A stretch of 64,000 bases of DNA from Pararge aegeria (GCF_905163445.1 NC_053184.1:12834001-12898000), one strand, 5' to 3'; shown: positions 38,540-52,000, counted from the first letter of the stretch. The notes: generated by a model not told the origin, from the letters alone. Made by a program: numbers and translations.

Positions 38540-38825
38540 TAAATAAGGTTATGGTACCGTTTATTTTCGCGGTCTAAAAAGTATCCTATGTCCTTAAGGA
38601 TGCAAGCTGCAGTCTCAATGCAGAATAGCATAGTGATCGGTGTAGGTAACAAAGTTAATTTTTTTCCCGCGTGTTTTAGGGGAAATCGGATGCTTTAAAA
38701 AGTATCATATTCCGTCTTCAGGATGCCTGTCTTTGAGCCAAATTTCGTCAAGATCGATTGCAATGATTAAGCCGAACTGAAGTAACAAAAAAAACAAACA
38801 CACAGACATACTTTCATTATATACT
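38540..38825 (+). mobile_element. RTE-like retroelement 3' part
   Basis: TTCGTCAAGATCGATTGCAA and AACAAAAAAAACAAACACAC, then ACTTTCATTATA, the usual tail of this repeat class. It is cut by the start of the LINE at 38848. Confidence 0.5.
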
Positions 38826-38847
38826 GCAACTTTTAAATTTATAGTGC

Positions 38848-40359
38848 AGTAATGGCAAAATTAGAGCAAAAGATTTAAAGAATTTAAATAAATACATAAC
38901 ACCAGTGATAACCCATCTAATTAATACATGCATTGCGACCGCATCATATCCTGATGCCCTGAAGATTGGCATAATTAGGCCCATATATAAAGGGGGTGGT
39001 CACAAAATCTTTAACAACTATCGGCCAATCACCATATTGTCATGCATCGACAAGGTAATTGAGAAGTACCTAGGTGATAGTATAAAACAATTCTTGCAAA
39101 AACATAACATTATAAACACAAAACAATTCGGCTTCCAAAAAAATCGAAGCACTTCTCAATTGCTATGTCAGTTTACAAATGAAGTAAACGAGTACTTGAA
39201 TGACAAAAAGCATGTACTCGTTGTCTTTATTGATTTTAGTAAAGCTTTTGACTTGTTAGTGTATGATAAGCTATATAAAAGTATGACTAATTGCGGAATA
39301 CAGGGACCCCTCCTGGAATGGTTCAAGGATTATCATAGAAACAGAGTTACATGTGTAAAAATCGATAACATCATTAGTAACAAGATAAAAACGACTAAAC
39401 GAACAGCCCAGGGCTCGATACTAGGACCTACCGAATATCTTATGTACGTAAATGACATGTGTAACCTATTTCAGGAGGGATCTGTGTATCAATACGCAGA
39501 TGATACATGTATCATTGTCGCTAATCGGGACGTGCGGGCGGACGAGCGCATGATGCAAGCCAACTTCGACACCCTATGCAAATGGGCGCATGATTTAGGG
39601 CTGGTGATAAATATTAAAAAAACGAAGGCCATGCATATTCATTCTGCTCACAATAAAGCTCATATAGTTGCGCATGCGCACGACTGCTTGCACGGCAGGA
39701 TACAACATTGCATTTATACCCATATAGATATGGTTGAGGAGCATATGTATATTGGCCTCAAAATTGACTTTCGTTTTAATTGGCAACCCCATATAAACTA
39801 TATTTGCGAAAGGCTGAGAGCTATATTTAGTAGGTTATACATACTCAAATATAAACTTCCTTACAAGACGCTGAGATTACTATACTTGGCACTAGCAGAC
39901 TCAATAATTGGATACGGTCTGAGTAGTTATGGTAGAACATATAAAACATATATTACCCGAATATAAAACCTACAACTAAAAATGTTAAAAACCATAGTAC
40001 CTAAAAAAATCAAACTAAAATACTCAAAGGAATGCCATGAATTATTCACATATTGTAAATTATTGCCAGTGCAGAGCAAAGTTACGTTAGCTGTACTTAA
40101 GGAAGAATTTGGTAATAGACAACATCTTAGACGTAAAGGGCGAGATGGTAATTTTCGGAAACTGCCTAGTTATAAAAAGTTTATTCTACCGAAAACACAT
40201 AATGTGTACGGAAGAAGGAATTATAAATACATATTACCCAAAATATTTGAAGATCTCCCACCTGCTTTGCAATGTGTAAATGGAAAAAAACATATATTTT
40301 TAAGAAATTGTAAAAGACATTTTTTAGCTGATAGTTCAAAAATGCCACTGTTTGATTAA
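38848..40359 (+). pseudogene. Reverse transcriptase ORF with one in-frame stop
   Basis: The RT fingers region (YRPITILSCIDKVIEKYL, FGFQKNRSTSQLL) is followed by motif A (FIDFSKAFD), motif B (AQGSILGPTEYLMYVND; most relatives have PQGS) and motif C (YADD). The frame is broken only by TAA at 39964-39966 and continues in the same frame to TAA at 40357-40359 with a typical LINE C terminus (YGRRNYKYILPKIFEDLPPA). It reads openly upstream of the first GTG/ATG-like start, so the true N terminus is lost by truncation. It would not make a full RT. Confidence 0.85.
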
Positions 40360-40545
40360 GATTGTTTAAATATTTTTACATTAAGATTAAGTAGTTGAAT
40401 AAATTTTTTCTTTTTTTTATTTGATATACACTTGCGAACCTGCCATCCCCACCATAAACGCATAGTTTCTAAGGGGATGGATAATTATGTTGGAAAAATA
40501 TTTGTAACTTTTTATTTTGAACAATAAATTAAAAAAAAAAAAAAA
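38848..40545 (+). mobile_element. 5'-truncated non-LTR retrotransposon
   Basis: The open frame begins abruptly at about 38845 inside a reverse transcriptase. It runs through the RT and a C-terminal region, a short 3' UTR with AATAAA at about 40525, and an A-rich tail of 15 As ending near 40545. This is the usual shape of a target-primed insertion truncated at its 5' end. The relatively intact frame suggests a fairly young copy. It sits directly after another retroelement tail (38540-38825). CR1/Jockey-like; clade not resolved. Confidence 0.85.
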
Positions 40546-40859
40546 TTTAGTAGACATGGATTATAACTTTTTTAATAGTGTTACTTATTTGGATCTAATA
40601 CATTTAATTAGGCGGCTTTCCAACGACAGAATAACTATCTTGGTTTTTTAGGTTATTAGTACTAAACACAGGGAAGTGGGGGGTTATAATAGGCATGACA
40701 TCATAAGCCCATAAGCGCCATAAAAAATGCAAATGGCAAACAATACATTGTAAAATGTAATTAAGAAACTCATTTAACTTTCTCGCCATTTTGTATTCAG
40801 TTCACAATTATTAGTTTGAGACATAAAAAGTAATAAGTTTTAAAAATATCGAGTGTAGC

Positions 40860-41045
40860 GTTAGTAGACATGACTAGGAGGCTGGAGGGGTGTCGGCGTC
40901 GCGGCCGCATCCTACAGCCAAACGGTAAACACTTTGCTGTAATCTCGAGATGAGAAAACTTTCAGTTCTCTTAATTCAGAAACTTATTCAACAACCTAAC
41001 AACCTTAGAGCGGACCGCCGCGCGCCGCCCGGCGGACACAAGACA
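40860..41045. promoter_or_regulatory. CpG-rich island upstream of Otop
   Basis: GTCGGCGTCGCGGCCGCATC and GCGGACCGCCGCGCGCCGCC. It lies 1.9 kb before the first coding Otop exon and could be the Otop promoter with a non-coding first exon; that is inference from position and composition only. Confidence 0.35.
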
Positions 41046-42864
41046 AACAAACTTACTCTTTAATCTTTGTCTTTATTAAAATAAACATTAAAATATCTAC
41101 ATAATTAGATCACTTCTGATCTTTTTGAGTACGGTGAGTAAAAGAAATGTTCTGTGCATAGTTGATTATGTTGTATTGTAAGATATGTATTCTATTTACT
41201 TTCTTTAAATTCGATGCAATTATGCGAAGACACTGACCCACAAGGCATGGGATATCCTGGTTTGGGGGTCCAAAGTAATTTAAGTAAAATTTGTGCTTTT
41301 GATCGAAAAAATACATTCATATTAATTAAATTTATATAAAAATCTGAGTAATAAATGGTGCCCAGAAATAAAAAAAAATGTTCGTGTTATTTATGGAAAT
41401 AGCATAGTACTATTTATTGACTTGTCATTTTAGTTTAGTTTGGAGATTTGTACCATTTGTATATCATCCGTATTTTAGCTAATTTCAACAGTGCCTACCT
41501 AAAATTTACCTTAGAAAGGTGAACGTCATATAATTACCTCCCTTTATATGGGTACCTTACTTCTATACACTTATCGGCTTTAATATACCTTACTAAGCAT
41601 TACGCATTAAATTCTCGCGATTAGAAAAAGTAATCATGGATTAGCGTTAGTTAATTTACTTATTTACTAGATGTCTAAACTGTCTTAATTTTGGGCCGTT
41701 GTGCGATATTAAACAGCCTTTATCCCTCCTCAATGAATTGTGCAATCACATAAAAAAAACAAATCCGTAGTCGGGGCAGTTCCAGAGATTAGCGCAGAGA
41801 AATTTAAAAAAAAAACCACAAAACTTTTTTTCAATATACCTTACCTACAGACATACATAAAAGCCAAAATTTTTTCTATATAACATCACGTTATTCAACT
41901 TATTGACAGTGTGAAGTGGGGCTTCAGAAAGTAGTCGGTGATACGAACAAAATAGATATTATAGGATTATGTGTCTATCATTATCAACAATGCTGAGCCA
42001 TGATAACGATCTCAGTGAGACATCACCGTCAACAAAATCGCATTTTGCCGCTCAGTAATCACAGAGCACCATAAGATACGCATGTCTTTAGTACGAGAGT
42101 AATATCCATGTACAGTTTTAATGGGATAAAATGAAAAAATAAAAACATTCGCCAAAAGCAATTTGGATGTGCCGTGTCAATTCAATTACTAACGCCGAGC
42201 GCTTCAGTACCTCGTTGAAGATTAGGGCAATGAAAAAGTATTGCAGGAAAAAACCTAGCAAGCATTTAATAGACAGGTAGGCAATCTAAGCTTTTGATTA
42301 TGTTTCAAAGTTATCTAAAGTTTATTAGTACTCACTACGTTTTACGTTTATCGTTAAGTAGATATACTATCAAAGGCTTTGTTAAGTTTATTTTACTAGA
42401 GATCGCTTAGTGGTTTGCACACACACTTCACACTTTTCCAAGTACTCAATTTACTTTAAAAGGGCTACGAAATTTTTCTTCACGCCTTAATAAAGTACCG
42501 ACAACATTCTTGAAAAGAAACCAACACCAAAGATTGTTTTTGAAGTTTGAAGAAGACATGCTGTTTCATGAATGCCATGAAGAAGAACATATTTGGAAAT
42601 GTGATACTTCTTCCTTTACTTTTTACAATCGAAACAAGAGCAATATACTCTACCTAGTCTCGATATCGTCCGACTCTGGCCAAACCTATTCGTTTCATAA
42701 AAACATACGAATCGTTTACGGTCTACATAAACACTATATTGGCATTACATATTATAACATCTATTTAAATAAAATGTTTACAAATTACGAGAACTATTTA
42801 CAGAATATACAATTAAAAAAGGTAATCTTTACATTTGCGTTTCTTTGAAAACAGCTTAAGCAAT
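41046..42864. other. Upstream region of Otop, no coding exon confirmed
   Basis: AT-rich. The 112-codon frame at 42510-42848 ends just before Otop exon 1 but has AT-rich codons and no domain. Probably 5' flank or first intron of Otop. Confidence 0.4.
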
Positions 42865-42942
42865 ATGAGATATGTAAGGATAATTCAGCTTGTTTTGTGT
42901 CTTTTATTAACAAGGCCAAGCGATAATGTTGTCATTCCGCAG

Positions 42943-43046
42943 ATGAATTCAGCCAAGAGGATTCCACTGTGTGAAGCGACCGAGACGCGTCCGGCCGTCA
43001 CTGTCACTGACATGGACACCGTGCAAGAGGAAAATGACAATGACAG
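42943..43046 (+). CDS. Otop: Otop coding exon 1 (start uncertain)
   Basis: The sequence just before it, CATTCCGCAG, can serve as a splice acceptor directly in front of ATGAATTCAGCC, and codon use becomes GC-richer from here. The exon ends at GACAG before GTATGT, phase 2. The protein part is hydrophilic and acidic, ending in EENDNDR. The frame stays open upstream to an ATG at 42865, which would add a hydrophobic stretch (IIQLVLCLLL). Otopetrins do not normally have a signal peptide, so I prefer 42943. Confidence 0.65.
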
Positions 43047-46000
43047 GTATGTTATTAATAATAGAACTCAGGTTCATTGATTATTAAATGAACTACAATT
43101 AAAGTCAGTTCAGTCGTCTTAAGTCAAATAAAAATAACGTACAAGGCGCGATCATCAACTGCATTTGATCTCTAATTGCGCACTTTATGCATTTTGTGGC
43201 GTAAATTTTCACACCTGTTTGTTAACAAACATAGACAACTTTAACTAAAGATTCGAAACTAAGATTTTCGTAGTTAATCAACATTTCTTAAATATAGTTC
43301 AACCGGTACGAACCACGATATTATATTGAGTTGAATATTATCGTGGTATGTACCCGTTGAACTATATGTAAGAAATGTAGACAACTTCAAGTTTTCAATA
43401 TAAATAAATAAATAAATAAATAAATATACTACGACAATACACACACGTAGCTTGTGTTATGGATACTAAGACGACTGATGAATATTTTTATGAATAATAT
43501 ACATAAATACTTGAAATATACTGTATACATATACTATAGGGTTGTCAACAGCATGTTACGATTAGAATGTAATGGGTAATGGGGGCCCTTCATCCTTATA
43601 AACATTATAAATGCGAAAGTGTGTTTGATTGTTCCTTCTGTACACCTTCACTAAACAAGGAATGAACTTGATTTTGCGCGTAGAGTTAGTTGAAAGGACA
43701 GTGAGTACATATGCTACTTTCATTCCTTAAAAACAAACGATTCCCATTAGATATTTAAAATTCAGTACTAAACAGCTGAAGAAAACGGCGTAAGCTAGTA
43801 TAATAATAGTATGTACATTCTCACGGAAATTAATTTATTTAATATCAGTTTTGTTGATATATTTATTGTAACTAGGGTATCAGACTCTACATAGTATATT
43901 TAGAAGTAGAACCAACTAAAAAAAAAAAATATTCATCGTCTCGTGCTTACCAACTTTAAGAGCATGGTGTCATACTGATGTCCTACTTTTACGTTATCTA
44001 CTTATATTTCCGTGATTTCATCTGTATCCATCTAGTAATCGATAAGAGTTGTTACTTCGCGCAATGTTAAATTGAATCATATATTTCCACAATAATTCGG
44101 CAAGAAAAAAATACGTTTCAGATTGTTAAGTCTACATTCTGGACTGATATTCAGCCTGACAAACATTCACTACCATAATATAGCCTAAGTTATTCACAGA
44201 TGTATGTTGCCAGTACTGTTATAGTTAAAACTCTAAGCTATATAGTAGACATTTTCCTTAGATCTTTCACTACTATTTTAGACCTGCCAATTTATTTTAG
44301 AATAGAGAGTTGTGTAGGTACGAAAGAATAGCCACATAAATTAACACTGTTAATTCCTTAACGTTACATATTAAATTGAATTGGTAGACGTACCTATGAA
44401 ATCGAACCCTCTAGAGATAATAATATATCACTGAAATTTAAGAGACAGGACCTTTTATTATTATTATTATTGTTATGATAAGTTTTTGCACTAGACTTAA
44501 AAGCTTGATCAATTTAACAGTAAGAATTATTTTTAGCATGCTTCTCGCCATAAAGTTAAAATATGCTAACGATTTAATTAAAGTTTCTTTTAAAACGCCT
44601 TTTTGTTCTTTGTGTTTGTCAGACTAACGCTTATCTTATGAGATCAGTTGCACGCATACTTCTTTGTTTATAAAAGAAATATCATGCTATAAATCTTCCT
44701 ACCTTTTGAAGACTGCTACGCTGCATAGAATATTAATGAATCATTATTATAAATAAAGCTATTAGGTATTAAAATATTAAATATTATAAGAGGTACAAAC
44801 TTTGATAACGGACAACGAACAAGTTAAATATATACAAACTACCTGTGCCTTTCAACCGCATATAACTTTATTAACCTAATTTCTGTAACCTAACTTATCC
44901 AAATATATAAAAGCGAGTTACATCTGACTTACTCACTCACTGACTTAACACGAAAATACATTTATTAAGATTTTTATGAACGCTTCATGTGCCCGTAATA
45001 GGCCTACATGAATAAAGAATTTTTGAATTTGAATTAAGAGTGGCAACACTTTTGAAACATCAATATTACCCTAATTTCGAATTAGTTACCCTACCATCCC
45101 GTTTGGAAGGCCGATTCTACCGAGAATCCAGCAGGAAAAATGCAATAAGTAAAAAAAGGCTTTTATTATTCCTTGGCTGACAAGTGCAGACAAAATAAAC
45201 AAAAAAGAGCATAATAAACAAGGTTTTGCAAATTTGTTTCGTTAAATAACATTTTTTTGAAAAATTGTATATGCAACCAAGGACCCCTTGTGAGTAAGGG
45301 CCACACTCTCAATATCATCTGCCCACCGTTCTTTTGGGCGGCTAAGTTTTCTAATGCCCTTGGAACCCCTTCATAGAGATGTGCGTTATGTACATTTATT
45401 ATTAGTGGCGCGTGCGACGTGACCTGGTTTCTGCTTAAAATAAAAATACAATTCGCTTTTATAACACTAATCTCGATTCAGCGATGGGATAAAGCCCATA
45501 AGTCATTGTTACTGAATAAATAAACCTACAAACAAACAGATAATTTTTCGAATTTATTAGATATGTAAATAAACAAAGACTTCATACATGAATGTTTTAT
45601 ATTTTTGAAATTCAAAAGATACAGATATTTATGCAAGCTTACAGGAAGACCCCATTTAGATGCACAATGCATATTTGGAGATTTGGCGCTCAGTATTGGA
45701 GGCGAAATAGCTCAACAAAGAGCTATATCGTCACAATCGATTTCTATATTCGGTGCTTTATAGGGTGATAATTCTATAGAAGAATTGCATAATCTTATTT
45801 TTTTATCTTATACTCTGCTGCTGATTATTCCTAATCAGAACAATTCTTTGAAGATACAAAATAGAATAAAATAATCTAGAAAGGCCTGAATAAAAGAACA
45901 TCACATCTAGTAAACAAATAAATAATGCATATCATGTATGTATACATCCGTTATATTTATTTAATTTTGCAAATTGAATACAGAAAGCGCTTTCGATCAA

Positions 46001-49000
46001 CCTGTATAAGATAGGAAAGTATGAAATGCATACACAAAGGCGGATTTCGGTGCAGAGCCGGCAAAATATTTATGACGTTTGATAGACCGCTTTGTGTCGC
46101 ATAACGCCGTTCAAGCTTGTCTGCTCTCAGGGAAACTCAAAAACTAAGCTCTAGAGGAGTTGGTAGCTCTGGTATTTTATTCACCGAATCTAAATCCGAC
46201 ACGATTTTTTTGAAGTGAATATTTTACCACAAAGCTGGACTTCGCAGTTTCCTATTTTAGAAAATCCAATAAACATATATTTTTTATAATTAGATTCTGT
46301 TTTTCTAATCGGGTATATAACCAATCAATAAAGATAGGTAAATTTAGTAGAAGTAGATCTCGTCTGGGTAAGTTCTACTGCCATGCTTAATTCTGCCGAA
46401 AAGCAGCGTGCAGACCTGAACACAGCAATAAATACATATAAATACATATACTACGACAATACACACATCGCCATCTAGCCCCAAAGTAAGCGTAGCTTGT
46501 GTTATTGGTGCTAAGATGACTGATGAATATTTTTATAAATAATATACATAAATACTTAGATATACATATAAACACCGAGACACTGAAAAACATTCATGCT
46601 CATCACACAAACATTTTCCAGTAGTGGGAATCGAACCCACGGCCTAGGACTTAGAATGCAGTGTCGCTACAAACTGCGCAAACCTGCTGTGTTCAGGTTT
46701 GAAAAGCGTGGTTTCCAGTGTAATTATAGGCACATGAGGGTTAATACCTACACCTCAGGTTAATGGCCACAGGACGGCACGTTGCAGGACGTTTTCCTTG
46801 CATGCTCTGCGAAGTTTCGCTCTATTTATAGGCGATGGTTTTCCGCCTACCATCAGTTGGGCCATCCACTTGGTCCACCAATGACTACAACAATGATTAT
46901 AAAAAAATCATCATGAAAAAACCGTTTATATAAGATGGTTAGGACTGGTCACAACAATGGTTTTAAACAGTCACCTGTCTGACCGAAAAATATTGTTGTG
47001 GTCGAAAAGGTATGAGGATGTATGATTTTGGAACTTGGTTGACCAACTTTTGAAACTGTTTCCAATTTGGGCATTAAGCTTTCCTCCGTGCTTTGGCTTT
47101 GGATAAGCGTAACCTAAAAATCTGATTTTGTTACCTATGCCCTCTAACCTACACTGAAGAAAGCAGAGGGGTTGATTCCTAGCTCTAACACAACTAATAT
47201 TGAAGCACTAAAGTGGAGTGGTTTTTGAAAACCACTCCACTTTAGAAGTAATTCTCGAACAGGTGATTAGTCACTTCATTCCATTTAGTAGTGGACAGTA
47301 TTTTACCTCTAATGTAATCTTGACGTTTAGCATAAAATGGGGAAAATAGGAAAAAAATTATAAAAACTTTCCGCGGGAGGTGGTTTTCACTTTTTTGGAC
47401 ACTATTCACTGCATGCAATAATGGCTGAATGCTTTCTCTATGATTATAATTCTGTGTGTAAAATATCACATTTTAAAATTTTAAATTCATACTTACAAAA
47501 AAATTCGGATTAAACAGGATTTGAACCTGCGCAAATGCGGCCTGAGCGCTTTACGACTAAGCTTCGTATATCGTGAACCCGATGCCAAAATTTATATATG
47601 TATAAATTGATATATTTATATATATATAATTTATATATTTTAATTTTAATTATTAATGAAAATAGGGGAATATATAAATTTATTATATATTCCCCTATTT
47701 TCAATCTGTCAGATAGTCGCAGGTTCAAATCCTGTCCGTTCTGAAATCTTTATACCTCCCTATGCATTTATAATTGAATAATTTAATAAAGTTTTGTTTT
47801 TTTGTAATTGTCTTTACTGTCTATTTTTACCCATCAGTGATGAATCTTCATACTCCGACTTGGGACACCTTAGGGAGCGCACCCAGGCAATGCTAAGTCC
47901 AGTTCAAGAACCGCTTCTTCAGAATTCAAACTCGTTACCGAACAGTCGACGTGTCTCGCATGATATAGATTCCAAACTGGCTGCCAACCTTAACACAAGG
48001 TATTTATATCAATAATTATTATAGTAAATAATTAAATAGAAGGAAATCGACCGGCCTGTTTAAATAAGCCTTGTCTACAATTTACAATCTATATGTAGGT
48101 ATTAAAAGGAATATGTAATAAATGCAATAAAATTATTTATCTACTCCCATGTCTTAAGTCCTCTATAAAAGGTTCTGAAACGGTTAGCTTATTGCCAACA
48201 TTAAAACACCCATTGTCTTAGTAACCATTCTAACATCCAAAAGATGATATAATGTTGTACTGAATTTCATTATAACACTCCTTGGTTTTTTTTTCGATGC
48301 AAAGGGTTTCTCACAGACAGCCGATTTCTTACTGCTCGATGCGTACTCGTATGTGTATGTATTTAAAAAAAAAACGTAATTCACGCGCGTGCCCGGCTAA
48401 ACGCCGCCATAAAAAAGGAGGTTATTCAAATCCCCGTTATTTTTCTTCGATACTTTTATTGTTTTGTGTACAAAAAATATAAAATTATTTATAATTTTGA
48501 TAGCACCACAGCCATTATATCTATATTTTTTAATTAATAGGTATATTTTGCGAATACCATAGAAAATAAAAGATTGAACTGGTAAATATAAATATCTCGC
48601 CGAGTGCCTTGGGATTGGGACTTATTTAATATTATTATTTCTTTATTTATTTATATTATGGGAGTAGATTAAGTATTATATATGCAACTGATTGTGAGGT
48701 ATTAAAAGTGTTGCATGAAAAACTTAAATTACATTGTGGATTGTCAGTAAGGTAAAGTTAGTTAATTTTTAACGCACTTTAATTTGTACCTAGGTCAATA
48801 TTTTGAGAGAATAATAATGATCATTGTGGCATGCCAGCATAAACTAATATATTATCACAGAGAAATAATAATCAAGATAATTATTTTAGTTTGTGTTTAG
48901 ATCTTGCAATGAATACCACTCAATGTTGATATAAACTGATTTTGACGGCGTATTTGAAAAGTTTTACTGAAGTATAACATTGGGAATATGTTATCAGATA

Positions 49001-52000
49001 CAATCTGTATCTCGGGTTTTAGTTGAACGATTTTTTTCACCAAGGCTTCACTCCATTCCTTACATGTTTTATTTTGTTTCAAGAACTTTTAACTGTAAAG
49101 ATCGTTTTTAAAAAATTAAAAAATAAAAGCATAAAACATTAATTTAGAATATCTGTCTTTGATCTATTTGTTTTTATCTTTTTCATCACATTTGTTTTTT
49201 CTCTATTTTTAAAACACACTTTACACTAAACAGTAATGAGAAGATTGCTTACATTATAAGACAATTTAGAAATAAATTCAGAAGTACAAACAAACTAAAA
49301 AATACGCTTGGTATAAAAAACTAAACTAATTTCTACCTTTTAGTTTAGTTTATTTATAAAATGTCTACAAAGTTTGAACGAAATCTGACCGTCTAAAGTG
49401 GATCAAAATAGCGTCCAAAGAAGTCGGTTACAAACAAAAAAACATACAAGTGAGGCTAATATAAAGCGTGTAAAAAAGGGTACATACGTAACAGTTCTCA
49501 CGCCTGACATGACTTTAAATGAACTTATACTTTCGGCCTACACCAGTTTTCCCACCTTTTTAAATTTTCAATAGTATAAAGCATGCTATATTATGTAAAG
49601 GCGACCCTCGGCGATAATCGCAGCATTTCGGCGACCATCCCAAGCGCTTGCACTATGCGCTGCTACTCAAAGACGTTTCCTATCCGAGCTGTCGCCGAAT
49701 TCGCGAACATCTATGGCTTCGACCCACGAGCATCCAGCGTCTGCCACGGAAATCATGGGCCAGTAAGCTTTAAATGTTACAATACATTAAAAAAATATAT
49801 CAGTGACTTTTCTAACACCAATTTCATGTCAGTTCTAACTGCATGTATCATTTATTTTCATTATCTTGAATATTCAAGAGAGGGCTATACATTTATTATA
49901 CAGAATAATTCATATATATTATACACATAATATTAGAAATAAATAAGAGAAAATGTTTTTTTCGTCTTACAACAGTAACCTTGTTAATATCTAACGAAAA
50001 AAAAACATAATAAAATATTTATTATCGCATTAGAATCCTCCTACATCTTTCCAATGGCGGGATCTATTGGATCAATTGCGGCTTAAAAAAAAATCAATCA
50101 ACCTCAATTATTCTACGATAAAGTTAAAACACATTTTTTAAAATAAGAAGGTCAAACAATTGCGAAACAGGTTCAATACGTATAAAGCATTATGAACACA
50201 AAGCAGGCCAAACCCTCCGAGCGTTAGATAGCACAAATACAAAACTTGGACTTCATCTCTATAATCTAACGTGATCCTTTTCAAACCTCAAGAATAGAAT
50301 TACATTAAACAATAAAAAACCGATTAATCAAATAAATGTTATACCAACGAAAAGTAAATAAATTATTGTATTAATCAAGCTTGTATGCTATGTGCTACAA
50401 CTCGCGATAAAATAGTACTAACTTTGACAGAAAATATGGGTGTTCTCCGATGAATACATCTAATCCCTTTCAAGTTTACTGGCATGATATTATGTATTAT
50501 GATTGCATAAACAATGCATACTTATGTGATAATAGCAATCGCGATAGATTTGCTGTCATTTTCCGTTTCCAAACCTCTTCGACAGATCTTTATGAAATTT
50601 TAATTAGGACCCATTTTGGCATAAAACTCCGTAATATTTTTTTGCGTACGCCCGAATATACATAAGAAAACATCCAAATTGATAACTTCCTCCTTTTTTA
50701 AAGGAATTTCGTTAAAAAAAAACACGTATATTATACACGTATGCAGCGAGATACAAAGTTACTAACATTCTTGTATAAGCAATATTTTGCATTGAATTGA
50801 TATTAAAAGGCTCATCGTGTCTAAAATAGATGTAGATGAGAGACCTACTTATTAACTATGCCGCTACCTGCATTATATACCTGACAATACTCGACACCTA
50901 CAACGCGTCCACACAATTCAAAAGCATACCCTTAGTTATTTACAGAGACTGGAGAGACTGCTTGACAATGCTTTTGTTAGCGTTCTACAAACCGCTTGTC
51001 AGATCGCGATCATTTAACATTTTCATTGTGTTCAGTTATATCATAAATGTATCGACATAATTACGAAACATTTCAGTTTTTTAATGTTGGCTGTTTTCAG
51101 CGAAGCCTTGAGCAAAGCATTATCTGCTCTATATGCAAAGCTTTTGGTAGTACTTGGGTTGGCATTTCCTGTAACTGAAGTTATTGCCAATGGTGTACCA
51201 GATGCTTATTATCAGGTAAGGTATTCACAAAGGAAAAATATATTTATTTATTTTACTTCCGATGGCGACCAAAGTTTATGTGGTATTTTAATATTTTGCA
51301 GGGATTTTACATGTATCTTTACTTAGTATCACTCATATTTGTGATATTTCAATATGCGAATTTAATGAGAGAAAAAGCATTCAACATGATAATTAATAAC
51401 CGAGGTAAGGATACGTGAACTAAGCAATTAGGTTTGCCTTAGGTTTAGTAAAATAATAAAAAAACTCTAGCCTTAGTAATTAGTCCCATTTGCGTAACAA
51501 AATGCGACATTAAAATCACATCTTGTTTGCATAATTACCACTGCAAAGAATATTGCCTTCTTAACTTCGTATTCCACTAACGTTTTCAGTCATTCATATA
51601 ATGAGTTCTTCTTATTTTTTTATGATTATTTTTAAAGGTCTGTCAAAATGTGTAATTAAACAAAATATGTCTATTTTTAGATGTAATAGTCAAAGAAGAT
51701 AAGAACGGTACTGGTAGAGCTACACCTACTGAAAGGTTGAAAGAAAAGGAAACAATATCTCGTTATGGAAGTTTTTATTTAAGACTCGGTGCTATAGGTA
51801 TAATTGTGTGACATCTCTTTAATTTATTATTTATTAACTATGTGTTTTATATCCTATTTTTTGGCAGCTTTTGGCATCGGATCAATGGTATACAGTGGGT
51901 TGGAGTTCGGAGAATATTTTGAAATGTCTGATCGCTGTCGTTCAGTTCTTTCTGCGCTCACTCCAGCGTTACGTATGACACTAACACTAGCTCAAATGCA

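Noticed and set aside
42510..42848. 112-codon frame just upstream of Otop exon 1
   Set aside because: AT-rich codons, no domain, no link by phase to Otop; most likely chance.
47718..47735. tRNA-like sequences with B boxes (also 22480, 15915, 37935, 62265)
   Set aside because: No full cloverleaf with anticodon stem could be drawn; these are tRNA-derived SINE heads, not tRNA genes.
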